A DNA stretch of 64,000 nucleotides. Source: an uncultured Aquimarina sp. (GTDB lineage: Bacteria > Bacteroidota > Bacteroidia > Flavobacteriales > Flavobacteriaceae). The stretch covers positions 62,001 through 126,000 of the forward strand of contig CANMLS010000003.1 of assembly GCA_947498785.1 (NCBI GenBank). The letters are read 5' to 3'. Positions within the stretch are counted from its first letter, which is position 1. Each line of letters opens with the position of its first letter. This document shows positions 39,398-49,210 of this stretch, piece after piece. Under the pieces are notes generated by a model that made no database searches, was not told where the DNA came from, and saw only the letters and a list, made by a program, of their open reading frames with translations. The position numbers and the translations under genes were made by a program.

Positions 39398-40681
39398 ATG
39401 GATATAAATAAACCTTTAGCAGAACGTATTCGTCCTAAATCATTAGAGGAGTACCTTAGTCAGGAACATCTAATTGGCAATAATGGTTCACTAACTCAAC
39501 AAATCAAAAAAGGACTCATCCCTTCTCTTATACTTTGGGGGCCTCCTGGAGTGGGAAAAACAACTTTAGCTAACATCATTGCAAGTGAGTCTGGAAGACC
39601 TTTCTATACGTTAAGTGCTATAAATAGTGGAGTAAAAGAAGTAAGGGAAGTTATTGATAAAGCAAAAAACAGCGGAGGGCTATTTACTACCAAAAACCCT
39701 ATTCTATTTATTGATGAAATTCATCGTTTTAGCAAATCTCAACAAGATTCTTTATTAGGTGCGGTAGAAAAAGGTTGGATTACTCTTATAGGAGCTACAA
39801 CAGAAAACCCTAGTTTTGAGGTAATACCTGCACTCCTATCTCGCTGTCAGGTATACACTCTTAATCCTTTTGGAAAAGAAGAATTAGAGGCATTGCTTAA
39901 AAGAGCAATGCATGAAGATGAATTTCTCAAATCCAAAAGCATCACTCTTAAAGAAACTGAATCTTTACTTAGACTAAGTGGTGGTGATGCTCGTAAACTA
40001 CTCAACATTTTCGAGTTGATAATCTCAAGTCAGGATCAAGATATAATTACAATTACAAATGATCTGGTATCAAAATTAGTTCAACAAAACACAGTGAGAT
40101 ATGACAAAACTGGTGAACAACATTACGATATTATTTCAGCATTTATCAAATCTATTCGTGGGAGTGACCCTAATGCCTCTGTCTATTGGCTTGCTAGAAT
40201 GATCGAAGGAGGTGAAGATCTAAAATTTATTGCTCGAAGGATGATTATATTAGCTTCTGAAGATATTGGTAATGCAAATCCTACAGCTCTAATCATGGCA
40301 AATAATACTTTTCAGGCAGTAAATACTATCGGGTACCCAGAAGCTCGAATAATACTAAGTCAATGTGCTGTGTATTTAGCATCTTCACCAAAAAGTAATG
40401 CTTCCTACATGGCTATTAACAAAGCACAGCAGCTAGTAAAACAAACAGGTGATCTTTCTATCCCTTTACATATAAGAAATGCCCCTACTAAATTAATGAA
40501 AGAATTAGGATACGGAGAAGATTACAAATATGCTCACGAGCATGAAAACAACTTTATTGAGCAAGAATTTTTACCAGAAGAAATTACTAATACCAAATTA
40601 TACGAACCAGGAGATAACCAACGAGAGAATGCCTTCAGAACATTTTTAAAAACAAGATGGAGAGACAAATATAAATACTAG
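39398..40681 (+). CDS. rarA: Replication-associated recombination protein A (RarA/MgsA)
   Basis: A 427-residue AAA+ ATPase related to clamp loaders and eukaryotic WRNIP1, acting at stalled replication forks. Walker A is GPPGVGKTT (48-56), Walker B is [10 protein letters not shown] and sensor 1 follows in [10 protein letters not shown]. The C-terminal tetramerisation part has [20 protein letters not shown] and [10 protein letters not shown]. The start [20 protein letters not shown] is standard for the family, which supports the ATG directly after the -7 element. Confidence 0.96.
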   Translation: MDINKPLAERIRPKSLEEYLSQEHLIGNNGSLTQQIKKGLIPSLILWGPPGVGKTTLANIIASESGRPFYTLSAINSGVKEVREVIDKAKNSGGLFTTKNPILFIDEIHRFSKSQQDSLLGAVEKGWITLIGATTENPSFEVIPALLSRCQVYTLNPFGKEELEALLKRAMHEDEFLKSKSITLKETESLLRLSGGDARKLLNIFELIISSQDQDIITITNDLVSKLVQQNTVRYDKTGEQHYDIISAFIKSIRGSDPNASVYWLARMIEGGEDLKFIARRMIILASEDIGNANPTALIMANNTFQAVNTIGYPEARIILSQCAVYLASSPKSNASYMAINKAQQLVKQTGDLSIPLHIRNAPTKLMKELGYGEDYKYAHEHENNFIEQEFLPEEITNTKLYEPGDNQRENAFRTFLKTRWRDKYKY

Positions 40682-40729
40682 CTCCTTCATCGTAAAACGC
40701 ATCAAAATTACCTTTTGATCGTAAATAGA

Positions 40730-41527
40730 TTATTGCCTTGCAAAGGTATCAGTGATTAATTTATTCGTAACAGGGTTGATGCGTTCCAAAATGAAATTAC
40801 CATATGCATCAAAATATCCATTCCCACTTAAATCTCCTGCTTTAACAATATAAGTCTTTCCATTTGTAGATTTAAAAAGTTTTCCTATAGCAACTTCCTC
40901 ATCTTTTTGGAATAGTTCAAATCCATATTCTTGCTTCTTAAAAACAAAACTGTTATCATTAAATAAATAAGTGATTTCTTCCTTTGAAACAGGGGCACTA
41001 GCGATTACCTCTTTTACCTCTTCTACCTTAGATTCTTCTTTCTTTACTACTTCTCCTCCAGTAGGTGCATTTTGGGTTACAACTTCTTCTTTATAACCAC
41101 TATATGCATAATTTAGAGCCTCTATATCTTTAAATGCATCTCTCAATGCTAATTGATACGCTTTTTTAAAATCTTTCTCTCTAGTGCTTCCTTCTGAAGA
41201 TGAAAACACCACTTTACCACTACAATCAGTTAATTCAATAACAAGTCTTGTAACAAAAACACCATTTCTCTTTTTAACATCAGCTCTTAATGAAGAACAG
41301 CCATTTCTTCTAAGTTCATCAGGTAAATTATCACTTTGTAAAAAAGCCTTAAACCCATATTTATTAAATAAAAACTTAGTAAGCGAATTAAGTTGGTATG
41401 CATCATTCCCTTTTAGAAAGCCATAGCTTTCAGGAATCATTATATACTTATAATCATTAATTTTTTTTTGAGCATTACTATTAAGTGTAAAAAGTAAAAC
41501 AAGCCCTAAAAACAAAATACGTAACAT
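40730..41527 (-). CDS. Secreted protein of unknown function, third gene of a DUF5723 unit
   Basis: About 265 residues with a signal peptide (LFLGLVLLFTLNSNAQ). The conserved-looking mature part begins KYIMIPESYGFLKGNDAYQL, contains LTDCSGKVVFSSSEGS, and ends with a beta-rich domain (GNGYFDAYGNFILERINP). I recognise the general pattern from other Flavobacteriaceae but know no function. I chose the ATG at 41525-41527 because it places the signal peptide correctly; a GTG at 41536 would overlap the DUF5723 stop by 4 bases and is a possible alternative. It closes a three-gene envelope unit. Confidence 0.75.
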   Translation of the reverse strand: MLRILFLGLVLLFTLNSNAQKKINDYKYIMIPESYGFLKGNDAYQLNSLTKFLFNKYGFKAFLQSDNLPDELRRNGCSSLRADVKKRNGVFVTRLVIELTDCSGKVVFSSSEGSTREKDFKKAYQLALRDAFKDIEALNYAYSGYKEEVVTQNAPTGGEVVKKEESKVEEVKEVIASAPVSKEEITYLFNDNSFVFKKQEYGFELFQKDEEVAIGKLFKSTNGKTYIVKAGDLSGNGYFDAYGNFILERINPVTNKLITDTFARQ

Positions 41528-41532
41528 ATGTA

Positions 41533-42918
41533 TCACATTATAATATTAAACCCCAGTTGTAAAGAAGCACCTCTTGCTTTTGCAAGATTAGTGTATTCTA
41601 GTAAATTATTAGCCGAAATATAAAAATTAATTTTATCAATATGAGTGGATAATAGAAATCCCATGTTATTATATGAATAATCATCAATAGTATACGTTAG
41701 TTTTGTTCTTAAGAAATTAAAGAAGCGTTTGTAATAAAACAATGAAGCTGCATATTGTTGTCTCTTGGGTCTAAATTGACTAAACAACTGCACTCCAAAA
41801 GCATCCTGATAAGGAGGCTGCTCTCCCTCTAGATAACAATTACATGTTCCATCATCATATTTATTAAAGGAATATTTAACCGATCCATTAAATTTTAGTG
41901 GTCGCATGGTTATATATGTTGTACTTAATGTATCCAACGGAATGGCTTCTTCTAGCTCATCCAAAAAATTTTCAGGACTCTCACCAGAAAACCGAATTGG
42001 AGTTTCAAAACCTTCAAACACATAATTACCTCGTGCACGATATGTTTCAACATCTTTACTATATACAATCATTCCTAAATCATTCACACTACCAGTAATT
42101 GCAAGCTGTTCATTTATTTTATGAGTAAATCCTAGATCAATGCCAAGCCCCAAATTTCCTCCCAAAAAGGCTCTACCAATCAATTTATTCACAATTTCTT
42201 TTCCTTCTAAATCCTTAAGGCCTCTATATCCTGATGTTTTAAGAGTAACGTCTGCATTACTAATTACATGTTGATAGATATTCCTTCCTTGAGGTGTCTC
42301 TATCGTTGCAAAAGTACCTTTGTTTTTGGTACTTCTAACATGAAACATACTAGAATAAAGTTTTGCTCTTGCTCCAAAAGTCATGCTTTTATTGACTTTC
42401 TTGGTATATCCAAAATGATATACAGCAAGTAGTTCTGCTGAACCACTTATACTAGAAAATCGAAATGGTTGATTAAGGAAATCCCGATTACCTTGATAAG
42501 CCAGAACAGCAAAATCTTTGGGAAAATACCCAATAACATCTAACTCTTGATAAATCCCTCCAGAAAAGTAGATTTTCTCATTTTTCTTACTTTTCCAACC
42601 AAAACTCAGAAGCTCTAATTGTTGGGTTACAGTTAAGTAGTCATCACTCGTTAATTTATGAAGCGTACTCTCTATTTTATCATTAATATTTCTACCGTCA
42701 TCTGCAAAAACGTCATAAAGCGAAGCTCCTTTTAATCCTACATTGACATGAATCTGAGATAAAAAAGGTACGCCAAAATGATAATTAAATCTCACTTCTG
42801 CTCCTGGGTTAAGGAGTAAAGATTGAGGAAGGTCTATAAAATCATATAAAGTTTCTTTATTTTGAGAATACCCAAAAAAAACCAAAAAACCCATTATGAA
42901 TAACATACAAACTCTCAT
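41533..42918 (-). CDS. DUF5723-family outer-membrane protein
   Basis: A 461-residue protein with a signal peptide (MLFIMGFLVFFGYSQN) and alternating beta-strand character, ending in a strand QLGFNIIM. It has the DUF5723 pattern: LLLNPGAEVRFNYHFGVPFL near the start and NLGLGIDLGFTHKINEQLAI in the middle, as in PorV/OmpP1-like barrels. The function is unknown. Its start overlaps the stop of the upstream lipoprotein gene by 4 bases, and the following gene starts within a few bases of its stop, so the three are co-translated. Confidence 0.8.
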   Translation of the reverse strand: MRVCMLFIMGFLVFFGYSQNKETLYDFIDLPQSLLLNPGAEVRFNYHFGVPFLSQIHVNVGLKGASLYDVFADDGRNINDKIESTLHKLTSDDYLTVTQQLELLSFGWKSKKNEKIYFSGGIYQELDVIGYFPKDFAVLAYQGNRDFLNQPFRFSSISGSAELLAVYHFGYTKKVNKSMTFGARAKLYSSMFHVRSTKNKGTFATIETPQGRNIYQHVISNADVTLKTSGYRGLKDLEGKEIVNKLIGRAFLGGNLGLGIDLGFTHKINEQLAITGSVNDLGMIVYSKDVETYRARGNYVFEGFETPIRFSGESPENFLDELEEAIPLDTLSTTYITMRPLKFNGSVKYSFNKYDDGTCNCYLEGEQPPYQDAFGVQLFSQFRPKRQQYAASLFYYKRFFNFLRTKLTYTIDDYSYNNMGFLLSTHIDKINFYISANNLLEYTNLAKARGASLQLGFNIIM

Positions 42919-43490
42919 AAATCGTAATTAATGAAGTAAGTTCCTTTGGATCTCATTTCAAGAATTCCTCCTAGAGAGCTATTAATATTTTGCACCTGTA
43001 TTGTAGAAATTAATTTTGCAGCAGTTGCTAATATATTAATAGTAGCATTATCAAACACAATAACTTCTGTAGTTACCACTGGTGTTACACCTTCTCCATT
43101 ACCTGCATTAACGGTAATCCTGTTAAACGGTCCAACTTGAACACCATTATCATCCAAAAACCCTAGAGTAAATTCAAAATCTCTCTCAATAGTATTCCTG
43201 AATTCAAAAGTTAATTCTATCCGTTCCAGATTATCTACTATAAAATCTGTACCGAGAAGGTCATAATCTAATGTGTCATTAACAAAAACTTCGGGTACTA
43301 CAATACTTGGATCGATCTCTGGATTTACAAATCGATCTGTATTAAACCTAGAATACACAAAATCAATTTCAAATACTGGTGTCAGTACCACATCCTCTGT
43401 TTGATCAAAATCCACATCCTTTACACAAGAAATTGAAGAAACAACCACGCATAAAACGCATAGCAACACAAAGGTTTTTTTTACATTCAT
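42915..43490 (-). CDS. Lipoprotein of unknown function, first gene of the DUF5723 unit
   Basis: A 191-residue lipoprotein with lipobox SSISC (C22) followed by VKDVDFDQ. The rest is beta-rich and acidic (VFEIDFVYSRFNTDRFVNPE, then RIELTFEFRNTIERDFEFTL). No family is recognised. It lies first in a tight unit with a DUF5723 barrel and a secreted protein, so it probably works with them at the outer membrane. Confidence 0.75.
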   Translation of the reverse strand: MNVKKTFVLLCVLCVVVSSISCVKDVDFDQTEDVVLTPVFEIDFVYSRFNTDRFVNPEIDPSIVVPEVFVNDTLDYDLLGTDFIVDNLERIELTFEFRNTIERDFEFTLGFLDDNGVQVGPFNRITVNAGNGEGVTPVVTTEVIVFDNATINILATAAKLISTIQVQNINSSLGGILEMRSKGTYFINYDL

Positions 43491-43535
43491 CTTGGGGAAT
43501 TGTTTTCTAATTAACTAAAATACAAATATTTACAA

Positions 43536-44222
43536 CTAAAGATAGTTTTTAATTTCTTTTAATTCAAAAACCTGAATATTCTCTAACGGCAACTCTTCTT
43601 CGTGGTAGTTAAAACAGATAGTATCCAAACCTACTGCTTCAGCTCCTTTAATATCAGCTTCATAATTATCTCCTATCATGATACTATTATCAAATTTCGC
43701 ACCAGATTTTAATATAGCGTGTTCAAAAATAAATGGATTTGGTTTCTTTACTCCCGCTTCCTCACTATTAGTTATCGTATTAAAATAATGATGTATCCCA
43801 GAATTTAACAACTTTCGGTTTTGCACCTCCTCAAATCCATTGGTAATAATATGTAAGTTATATTTTGGATGTAAATATTGTAATAGATCTATAGCACCAT
43901 CAATTAAATAATTATGAAGTGGTAAAAAATCCACATAATCTTCAGACATAGTATCAATTGTTTCTATAGAAAAGTTCTTATCAAAATCCATAAAAGTTTC
44001 TATAAATCTAGCTCTACGTAATTCTTGTTTATCCACTTTTTCTTCTCTATACAATTTCCAGTATTTCATGTTTATTGGCCGATAAGTCTCTAAAAAAGTA
44101 TCGACATTGATATCGATGTCAAATTTTTTAAAAATCATTTTAAACGCCAAAATCGAATTTCTATCAAAATCCCAAAGTGTATGATCTAAGTCAAAAAAAA
44201 TATGTTTTATTTTATTTTTCAT
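43536..44222 (-). CDS. YjjG-family noncanonical pyrimidine nucleotidase (HAD superfamily)
   Basis: A 228-residue HAD phosphatase. The nucleophile motif FFDLDHTLWDFD has D11 and D13; motif II is HIITNGFEE; motif III/IV is MIGDNYEADIKGAEAVG. YjjG enzymes clean noncanonical pyrimidine nucleotides from the pool. Its start overlaps the end of the upstream deacetylase-like gene by 11 bases, so translation is coupled, although no functional link is obvious. Confidence 0.9.
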   Translation of the reverse strand: MKNKIKHIFFDLDHTLWDFDRNSILAFKMIFKKFDIDINVDTFLETYRPINMKYWKLYREEKVDKQELRRARFIETFMDFDKNFSIETIDTMSEDYVDFLPLHNYLIDGAIDLLQYLHPKYNLHIITNGFEEVQNRKLLNSGIHHYFNTITNSEEAGVKKPNPFIFEHAILKSGAKFDNSIMIGDNYEADIKGAEAVGLDTICFNYHEEELPLENIQVFELKEIKNYL

Positions 44223-45519
44223 CTTCTATCTCCCAAATAAATTCTAAAATTGATTTTAAAAAAGGTTGTCCTCTTAAGTCACTAAAGGATATGTTGCTAA
44301 AAATTGGAATAAAAACCCCGTTTATCTTTTTAATTTTTTCTATATAATCTATGATTTCATTTTTGACTAATAGTGAATCACTTACATCATTTTTAGTTCC
44401 CAAATTCACATAGCAAAAAGAGTTTACTATTAAAGGTGTTTGTACTTCATAATCCAAATCATAAAACATAAATGGAGAACATGTTCCTGCACGAAATCCT
44501 GAATATCTAGAATATCCCATTGAATAATCTTCGCCTACCTCTAATTCAATAAAATTACGATATGCTTCTGGTAGTTTTATTTTAAAAAAAGAGCACATCG
44601 CATACTTTAACCTTCTATTAAGAATGCTTTCTATACGCAATTTTTCCTTTTTTAAAACTAACAAATCACTAACAGCTTCATAAGATGCCTTAAGACCTAC
44701 ATCCATATAATCTGCTATATGCTTTATAATGGTTTGATGCTGTGGTCTATTATAACCGATATTTTTTTCATAATTAGAATAATCTCCTAATCCGAATAAT
44801 ACTTTAGCTTTTCTCCTCCTGTTTTTCTGAAGTCGAATTATAAAATCAAATGTATTATAAGGATCTTTTTTAAGACCAATCAATACTTTTATTCTATCTC
44901 CTAACTTATCAATTTTTAATTTCCAGAAATCTCTTAAACCTCCTCCAAGAGATCTCAAAAAACCTTTGTTTTTATATACAAATGTTTGATTTACCATAAA
45001 AACTGGTATAATTTCAAATTTCTTTTCTTGAAATATAAGATCAGGGTATTTTTTGAGAAGTACCTCTCTAAATTTATATGACCAAATATCAACAACAGGA
45101 TCTTGTAAAAAATCATGAATATAAGCAATACTCTCTGTCGCTGGAAAACGTCCTATAGTGTCCTTTACATGAGGTAAATATTCTTCATATCTAGTGAGTA
45201 AATAAAAGGCCGCTGCAAAAATATCAAATGGCAATGCTGAGTCTATATGTTTTACTTCAAAAAAACATTTTGTTTCTCCCCAATCAGAAACTTGTATGTC
45301 AAGATCGCTTAAGCCATGTTCAAAAAGTAAATCTACACTTTGAAAATACAATTCCTTACCCAAAGGTTGTTTACCGTATGACAGTTTTGGTCCTTCATGT
45401 GCTATAAAGGTTTCTATTTTGGAAGTTAAATCTACATTAAACCCCAAAATTCGTTTGCAAATTTGTTTGAAGGTGTAGGATACTCTAGGAGTAATTTTTT
45501 GTACATGAATTAATAACAT
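44212..45519 (-). CDS. Polysaccharide deacetylase-family (DUF7033) protein lacking the usual catalytic residues
   Basis: A 435-residue protein of the flavobacterial deacetylase family with the N-terminal DUF7033 region. Family landmarks are FDIFAAAFYLLTRYEEYL (99-116), FPATESIAYIHDFLQDPVVD, YKNKGFLRSLGG (182-193), LKKDPYNTFDF and DYSMGYSRYSGFRAGTCSPF (331-350). From memory of the family, the metal-binding Asp motif (DID) is here MVN (175-177), the GIHPS histidine is GLKAS (275-279), and the late WHN histidine is FSN (407-409). It may be a non-catalytic homologue. It is followed by an overlapping YjjG gene. Confidence 0.8.
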   Translation of the reverse strand: MLLIHVQKITPRVSYTFKQICKRILGFNVDLTSKIETFIAHEGPKLSYGKQPLGKELYFQSVDLLFEHGLSDLDIQVSDWGETKCFFEVKHIDSALPFDIFAAAFYLLTRYEEYLPHVKDTIGRFPATESIAYIHDFLQDPVVDIWSYKFREVLLKKYPDLIFQEKKFEIIPVFMVNQTFVYKNKGFLRSLGGGLRDFWKLKIDKLGDRIKVLIGLKKDPYNTFDFIIRLQKNRRRKAKVLFGLGDYSNYEKNIGYNRPQHQTIIKHIADYMDVGLKASYEAVSDLLVLKKEKLRIESILNRRLKYAMCSFFKIKLPEAYRNFIELEVGEDYSMGYSRYSGFRAGTCSPFMFYDLDYEVQTPLIVNSFCYVNLGTKNDVSDSLLVKNEIIDYIEKIKKINGVFIPIFSNISFSDLRGQPFLKSILEFIWEIEDEK

Positions 45520-45681
45520 ATCTTTTATAGAATGTTCTTTTTAACGAAGTGATTAATACTTTTAAATAATTCCAAACTTATAGCATCGTTAAAAGTAAGT
45601 TTTTATTTTTCAAACTATTCTATGATTTACAACAAACTGGCCTAAAATACCCTACTTATTTATTTCATTAAAACAACATGG

Positions 45682-46380
45682 TTATAATATGGTTTCATCT
45701 GCAAAACTAAAATAATGATCTTCTGTAACAATAATATGGTCTAACAACTTAATATCTAATATCGAACCAGCTTGTTTTAATTTTTGTGTTAAGTTTTTAT
45801 CCGGTTGGCTTGGACACAAAGAACCACTTGGATGGTTATGCCCAATTATTAAATTAGTGGCACCATATTCAAGAGCCATTCTAAAAACTATACGTGCATC
45901 AACCAGAGTTCCTGTTTTCCCTCCTACACTGATCTGTTTTTTACGAATTACATTATTTGCATTATTGAGAAATAATACCCAAAATTCTTCATGTTCAAGA
46001 TCACCTATTATAGGTTGAAATAGATAAAAAGCGTCTCTACTAGATGTAATTTTTGAAACCTCTGGCACATTTTCATCTTTTCTTCTTCGACCTAACTCTA
46101 GTCCAGCAACAATGGTTATTGCTTTTGCTTCACCTATCCCCTTAAAACTCATTAACTGTTTTATAGATAATTTACTCAAAGCGTTTATCTCGTGATTTAC
46201 GCTAGCCAAAATACGTTTACTCAGTCCGACTGCACTCTCCTCACGGTTACCTGAACCAATTAATATTGCGACAAGTTCTGCATCTGTTAGCACATTCTTC
46301 CCTTTAGCGATTAATTTCTCTCTTGGACGATCATTTTCACTCCATTCCTTGATAGAAAAAGAAGCATTTGATTTACTCAT
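45682..46380 (-). CDS. radC: RadC-family JAB/MPN protein
   Basis: A 232-residue protein with an N-terminal helix-hairpin-helix part (LMSFKGIGEAKAITIVAGLE) and a JAB-type metalloprotease-like domain. The metal motif is HNHPSGSLCPSQPD with H181, H183 and D194. Although named for DNA repair, the biochemical role is unsettled. It is transcribed alone. Confidence 0.95.
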   Translation of the reverse strand: MSKSNASFSIKEWSENDRPREKLIAKGKNVLTDAELVAILIGSGNREESAVGLSKRILASVNHEINALSKLSIKQLMSFKGIGEAKAITIVAGLELGRRRKDENVPEVSKITSSRDAFYLFQPIIGDLEHEEFWVLFLNNANNVIRKKQISVGGKTGTLVDARIVFRMALEYGATNLIIGHNHPSGSLCPSQPDKNLTQKLKQAGSILDIKLLDHIIVTEDHYFSFADETIL

Positions 46381-46525
46381 ACTATTAATTTAATGATTAA
46401 AAAAAGTAGGACTATCTGTCTAAAAATATAAACTATTTATCTCAAACACAATATATTATTAAAGAAGAAATATGACAAAAAACACGTGTAACACCTAACA
46501 TTTCATTAGAAATTCACCCTATTTA

Positions 46526-46557
46526 TTTGTTTGAAAATGAAAGTTTTACTATATTTG
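46526..46557 (+). promoter_or_regulatory. Promoter of the small secreted protein gene at 46610
   Basis: TTTG (46526-46529), a 20-base spacer and TATATTTG (46550-46557), a full match to the Bacteroidota consensus, with a 52-base leader before the ATG. Confidence 0.75.
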
Positions 46558-46609
46558 GTCACCCTTAATTTAAAAATGAACATTTTAACAACTTCAAATT
46601 AACCTATTT

Positions 46610-47053
46610 ATGAAGAATATTTTTACTTTCGTTTTACTTCTTGCAACCTTAAGTTTTTATGGACAAGACAAGAAGATTTCGTTTCTTAATTTAGTAGGAA
46701 ATAACATACAAGTACCAAACGGATGCCAAGCTCAATCAGAGTATGAGTTACAGGCCTGCGATGGGACATCTATAAAATGGGATTATTATACTGATGATAT
46801 GTTATCAGCAGTTTTTGATGCTACAATAAGTGCTTTTGCTGAAAGTAATGGCTCTAAAAGTGAAGTTACTTTTACTTCTTTTGGTGCTCAACTGAAAGGG
46901 TACAAATTTAAAATGGGAACTACGTTCCAGTATTTTTTACACGGTACGATCAAAAATCAACCTTTAATGATTAATTTGGGTACACCAAAAGATATTGCAA
47001 CTAATGATGATTTAGATGGGTTTCTAAGTCTTTTCTTTGATGAAGTAAGTTAA
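46610..47053 (+). CDS. Small secreted protein of unknown function
   Basis: A 147-residue protein with a clear signal peptide (NIFTFVLLLATLSFYGQ). Two cysteines near residues 39 and 49 (NGCQAQSEYELQACDG) could form a disulfide. The remainder has no domain I recognise. It has its own strong promoter and a strong terminator, so it is a single-gene transcript, perhaps well expressed. Confidence 0.75.
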   Translation: MKNIFTFVLLLATLSFYGQDKKISFLNLVGNNIQVPNGCQAQSEYELQACDGTSIKWDYYTDDMLSAVFDATISAFAESNGSKSEVTFTSFGAQLKGYKFKMGTTFQYFLHGTIKNQPLMINLGTPKDIATNDDLDGFLSLFFDEVS

Positions 47054-47079
47054 AATATATTATACATACACACACTTAT

Positions 47080-47120
47080 AAACAAAGGCTAATCATAATG
47101 ATTAGCCTTTGTTTATTTTT
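47080..47120 (+). terminator. Terminator after the small secreted protein gene
   Basis: AAACAAAGGCTAATC (47080-47094) pairs fully with GATTAGCCTTTGTTT (47100-47114) around a 5-base loop, followed by ATTTTT. Confidence 0.93.
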
Positions 47121-47163
47121 AAATGTATTATTTTTGAGTATCACCATTTAAAAAAATAAGGGC

Positions 47164-47607
47164 ATGAAATCATTATTTGACGAATCTACTCAATATGAAA
47201 TCGAAAAACGTATTCATCAATTATCCGCATCGAGCACACCTATTTGGGGAAAAATGAACATCTCGCAAATGTTTCATCATTGTCAATTCCCTTTAAAAAT
47301 TGCATTAAAAAGAGAACATCCAGAACTTAAACCCAATCTGTTTGCAAAATTGCTCTTTAAGAAATCAATGTACAATGATAAACCTTGGAGGAAAAATTTG
47401 CCTACACATTCTAAACTCAAGGTCGTTGAACAAAAGGATTTTGAAAAAGAAAAAGAAACACTCTTAAGTTTAGTAACCGAGTTTTCTAATCAAAAAAATA
47501 AAAAAGAATGGGATCCACATCCTATGTTTGGAAATTTCACAAACGAACAATGGGGAAAAATGCAATACAAGCACCTTGACCATCATCTTCAACAGTTTAA
47601 TGTATAA
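47164..47607 (+). CDS. DUF1569 / DinB-like protein
   Basis: A 147-residue cytosolic protein of the DinB/YfiT four-helix metal-binding fold. The DUF1569 pattern is visible: WGKMNISQMFHHCQFPLKIA (H43, H44) and HPMFGNFTNEQWGKMQYKHL, then DHHLQQF. The histidines probably bind a metal. The substrate is unknown; related enzymes include thiol-dependent transferases. The start ATG is 4 bases inside 47160. Confidence 0.85.
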   Translation: MKSLFDESTQYEIEKRIHQLSASSTPIWGKMNISQMFHHCQFPLKIALKREHPELKPNLFAKLLFKKSMYNDKPWRKNLPTHSKLKVVEQKDFEKEKETLLSLVTEFSNQKNKKEWDPHPMFGNFTNEQWGKMQYKHLDHHLQQFNV

Positions 47608-47851
47608 TTACTGTGTATTCACCTAAATCGATCAAAAAATCTATAATATAAAACGGTGACCAAATATTTAGAAGTTTACAATCATAGATTTGTTTGAAGG
47701 ATAATGACGTAAGAATAAGTCTTCTTATTGACTTCATTCTCGGTTTTGAAATTGAGCCAGAATAAAATTCCTGTCGATATAGAAAATGAAAAACAACAAT
47801 TAATCAAAATAACATTGAAGATGTTGTGAATTAATTATTTAAAAATCACCT

Positions 47852-49210
47852 CTAGTTTTCGACAAGATGTTTTATCTCATCAAAATCTAAACCGCCATAA
47901 TTACCGCTGCTCATTAATAATAATGCTGAATTAGTAAAATCTTTTTGCTTCAAATAATATTGAAATTGTTCTGGATTGGTATAAATAACCAAATCATTGC
48001 GATTAAAGGCCTGAGCAATTTGAGATTCTGAAACTTCATCTAATTGTTTAATTTTTACTGCATCTGGAGAATAAAATACCACAGCTTCATCAGCCGAATT
48101 TAGAGCACCTTCATATTCTTTTAAAAACTCTGCGTTTAAACTACTATACGTATGCAATTCTAAACAAGCAATTACTTTTCTATTTTGATATTGCTCTTTT
48201 ACAGCTTTGGTAGTAGCACTTACTTTGGATGGGCTATGTGCAAAATCTTTATATGCTACAGCATTAGAACTTTCTGCAATTTTTTCTAACCGTTTAGAAG
48301 CTCCTTTAAAAGAGGCAATAGCCTCATAAAAATCATCCTCATCAATTCCCATATGCTGACAAATCCATTTAGCCCCAGCTAGATTACTTAAGTTATGTCC
48401 TCCAAAAATTTCAATTGGCATTTCCCCTTCTGGAGTATCTAATAAAGTTTCCCCATCCTCAACCCTATATGCTGGCGTAGTATATGAGAATTTGCGAATT
48501 GGATTTTCTGTTAACTCGGCTAGTTTTTTTACTTCAATATCTTCTTCATTATACACTAATGCACCTCCATTAACAATAGAATTTATAAAAATTCTAAATT
48601 GATCAACATAATTATCAAAGGTTGGAAATACATTAATATGATCCCAAGCAATACCACTTACTAAAGCTATATTAGGTCGGTATAAATGAAATTTTGGCCT
48701 ACGATCAATTGGTGAAGATAAGTATTCATCTCCTTCTAAAACTATAAAGTCATTCTCCTCTGTAAGATGAACCATAGTATCAAAACCATCCAATTGTGCC
48801 CCCACCATATAATCAACTTCTTTTTCATGATAATGCAATACATGTAAAATCATAGAAGTGATCGTAGTTTTTCCGTGTGATCCTCCAATGACCACGCGAG
48901 TTTTATTTTTTGATTGCTCGTATAAAAATTCAGGATATGAATATATTTCCACTCCTAATTCTTGAGCTTTAATAAGTTCTGCATTATCCTCCTTTGCATG
49001 CATCCCTAAAATAATTGCATCAAGATCCGAGCTAATCTTTTCTGGAAACCAACCAAACTCTGGAGGAAGCAAACCATACCGATCTAATCTCGATTTTGAA
49101 GGTTCAAAAATAGTATCATCACTTCCTGTTATCTGATATCCTTTTTGATGCAACGCAATAGCCAGGTTATGCATGGCACTACCTCCTATTGCTATAAAAT
49201 GTACTCGCAT
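47852..49210 (-). CDS. mpl: UDP-N-acetylmuramate:L-alanyl-gamma-D-glutamyl-meso-diaminopimelate ligase
   Basis: Murein-recycling ligase that joins recovered tripeptide to UDP-MurNAc. The 452 residues have the Mur ligase three-domain plan: an N-terminal Rossmann part (HFIAIGGSAMHNLAIAL), the ATP loop GGSHGKT (109-115) in the central domain, and FAHSPSKVSATTKAVKEQ typical of Mpl rather than MurC in the C-terminal domain. The opening GGSAMHNLA also distinguishes Mpl. It has no operon partner. Confidence 0.93.
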   Translation of the reverse strand: MRVHFIAIGGSAMHNLAIALHQKGYQITGSDDTIFEPSKSRLDRYGLLPPEFGWFPEKISSDLDAIILGMHAKEDNAELIKAQELGVEIYSYPEFLYEQSKNKTRVVIGGSHGKTTITSMILHVLHYHEKEVDYMVGAQLDGFDTMVHLTEENDFIVLEGDEYLSSPIDRRPKFHLYRPNIALVSGIAWDHINVFPTFDNYVDQFRIFINSIVNGGALVYNEEDIEVKKLAELTENPIRKFSYTTPAYRVEDGETLLDTPEGEMPIEIFGGHNLSNLAGAKWICQHMGIDEDDFYEAIASFKGASKRLEKIAESSNAVAYKDFAHSPSKVSATTKAVKEQYQNRKVIACLELHTYSSLNAEFLKEYEGALNSADEAVVFYSPDAVKIKQLDEVSESQIAQAFNRNDLVIYTNPEQFQYYLKQKDFTNSALLLMSSGNYGGLDFDEIKHLVEN

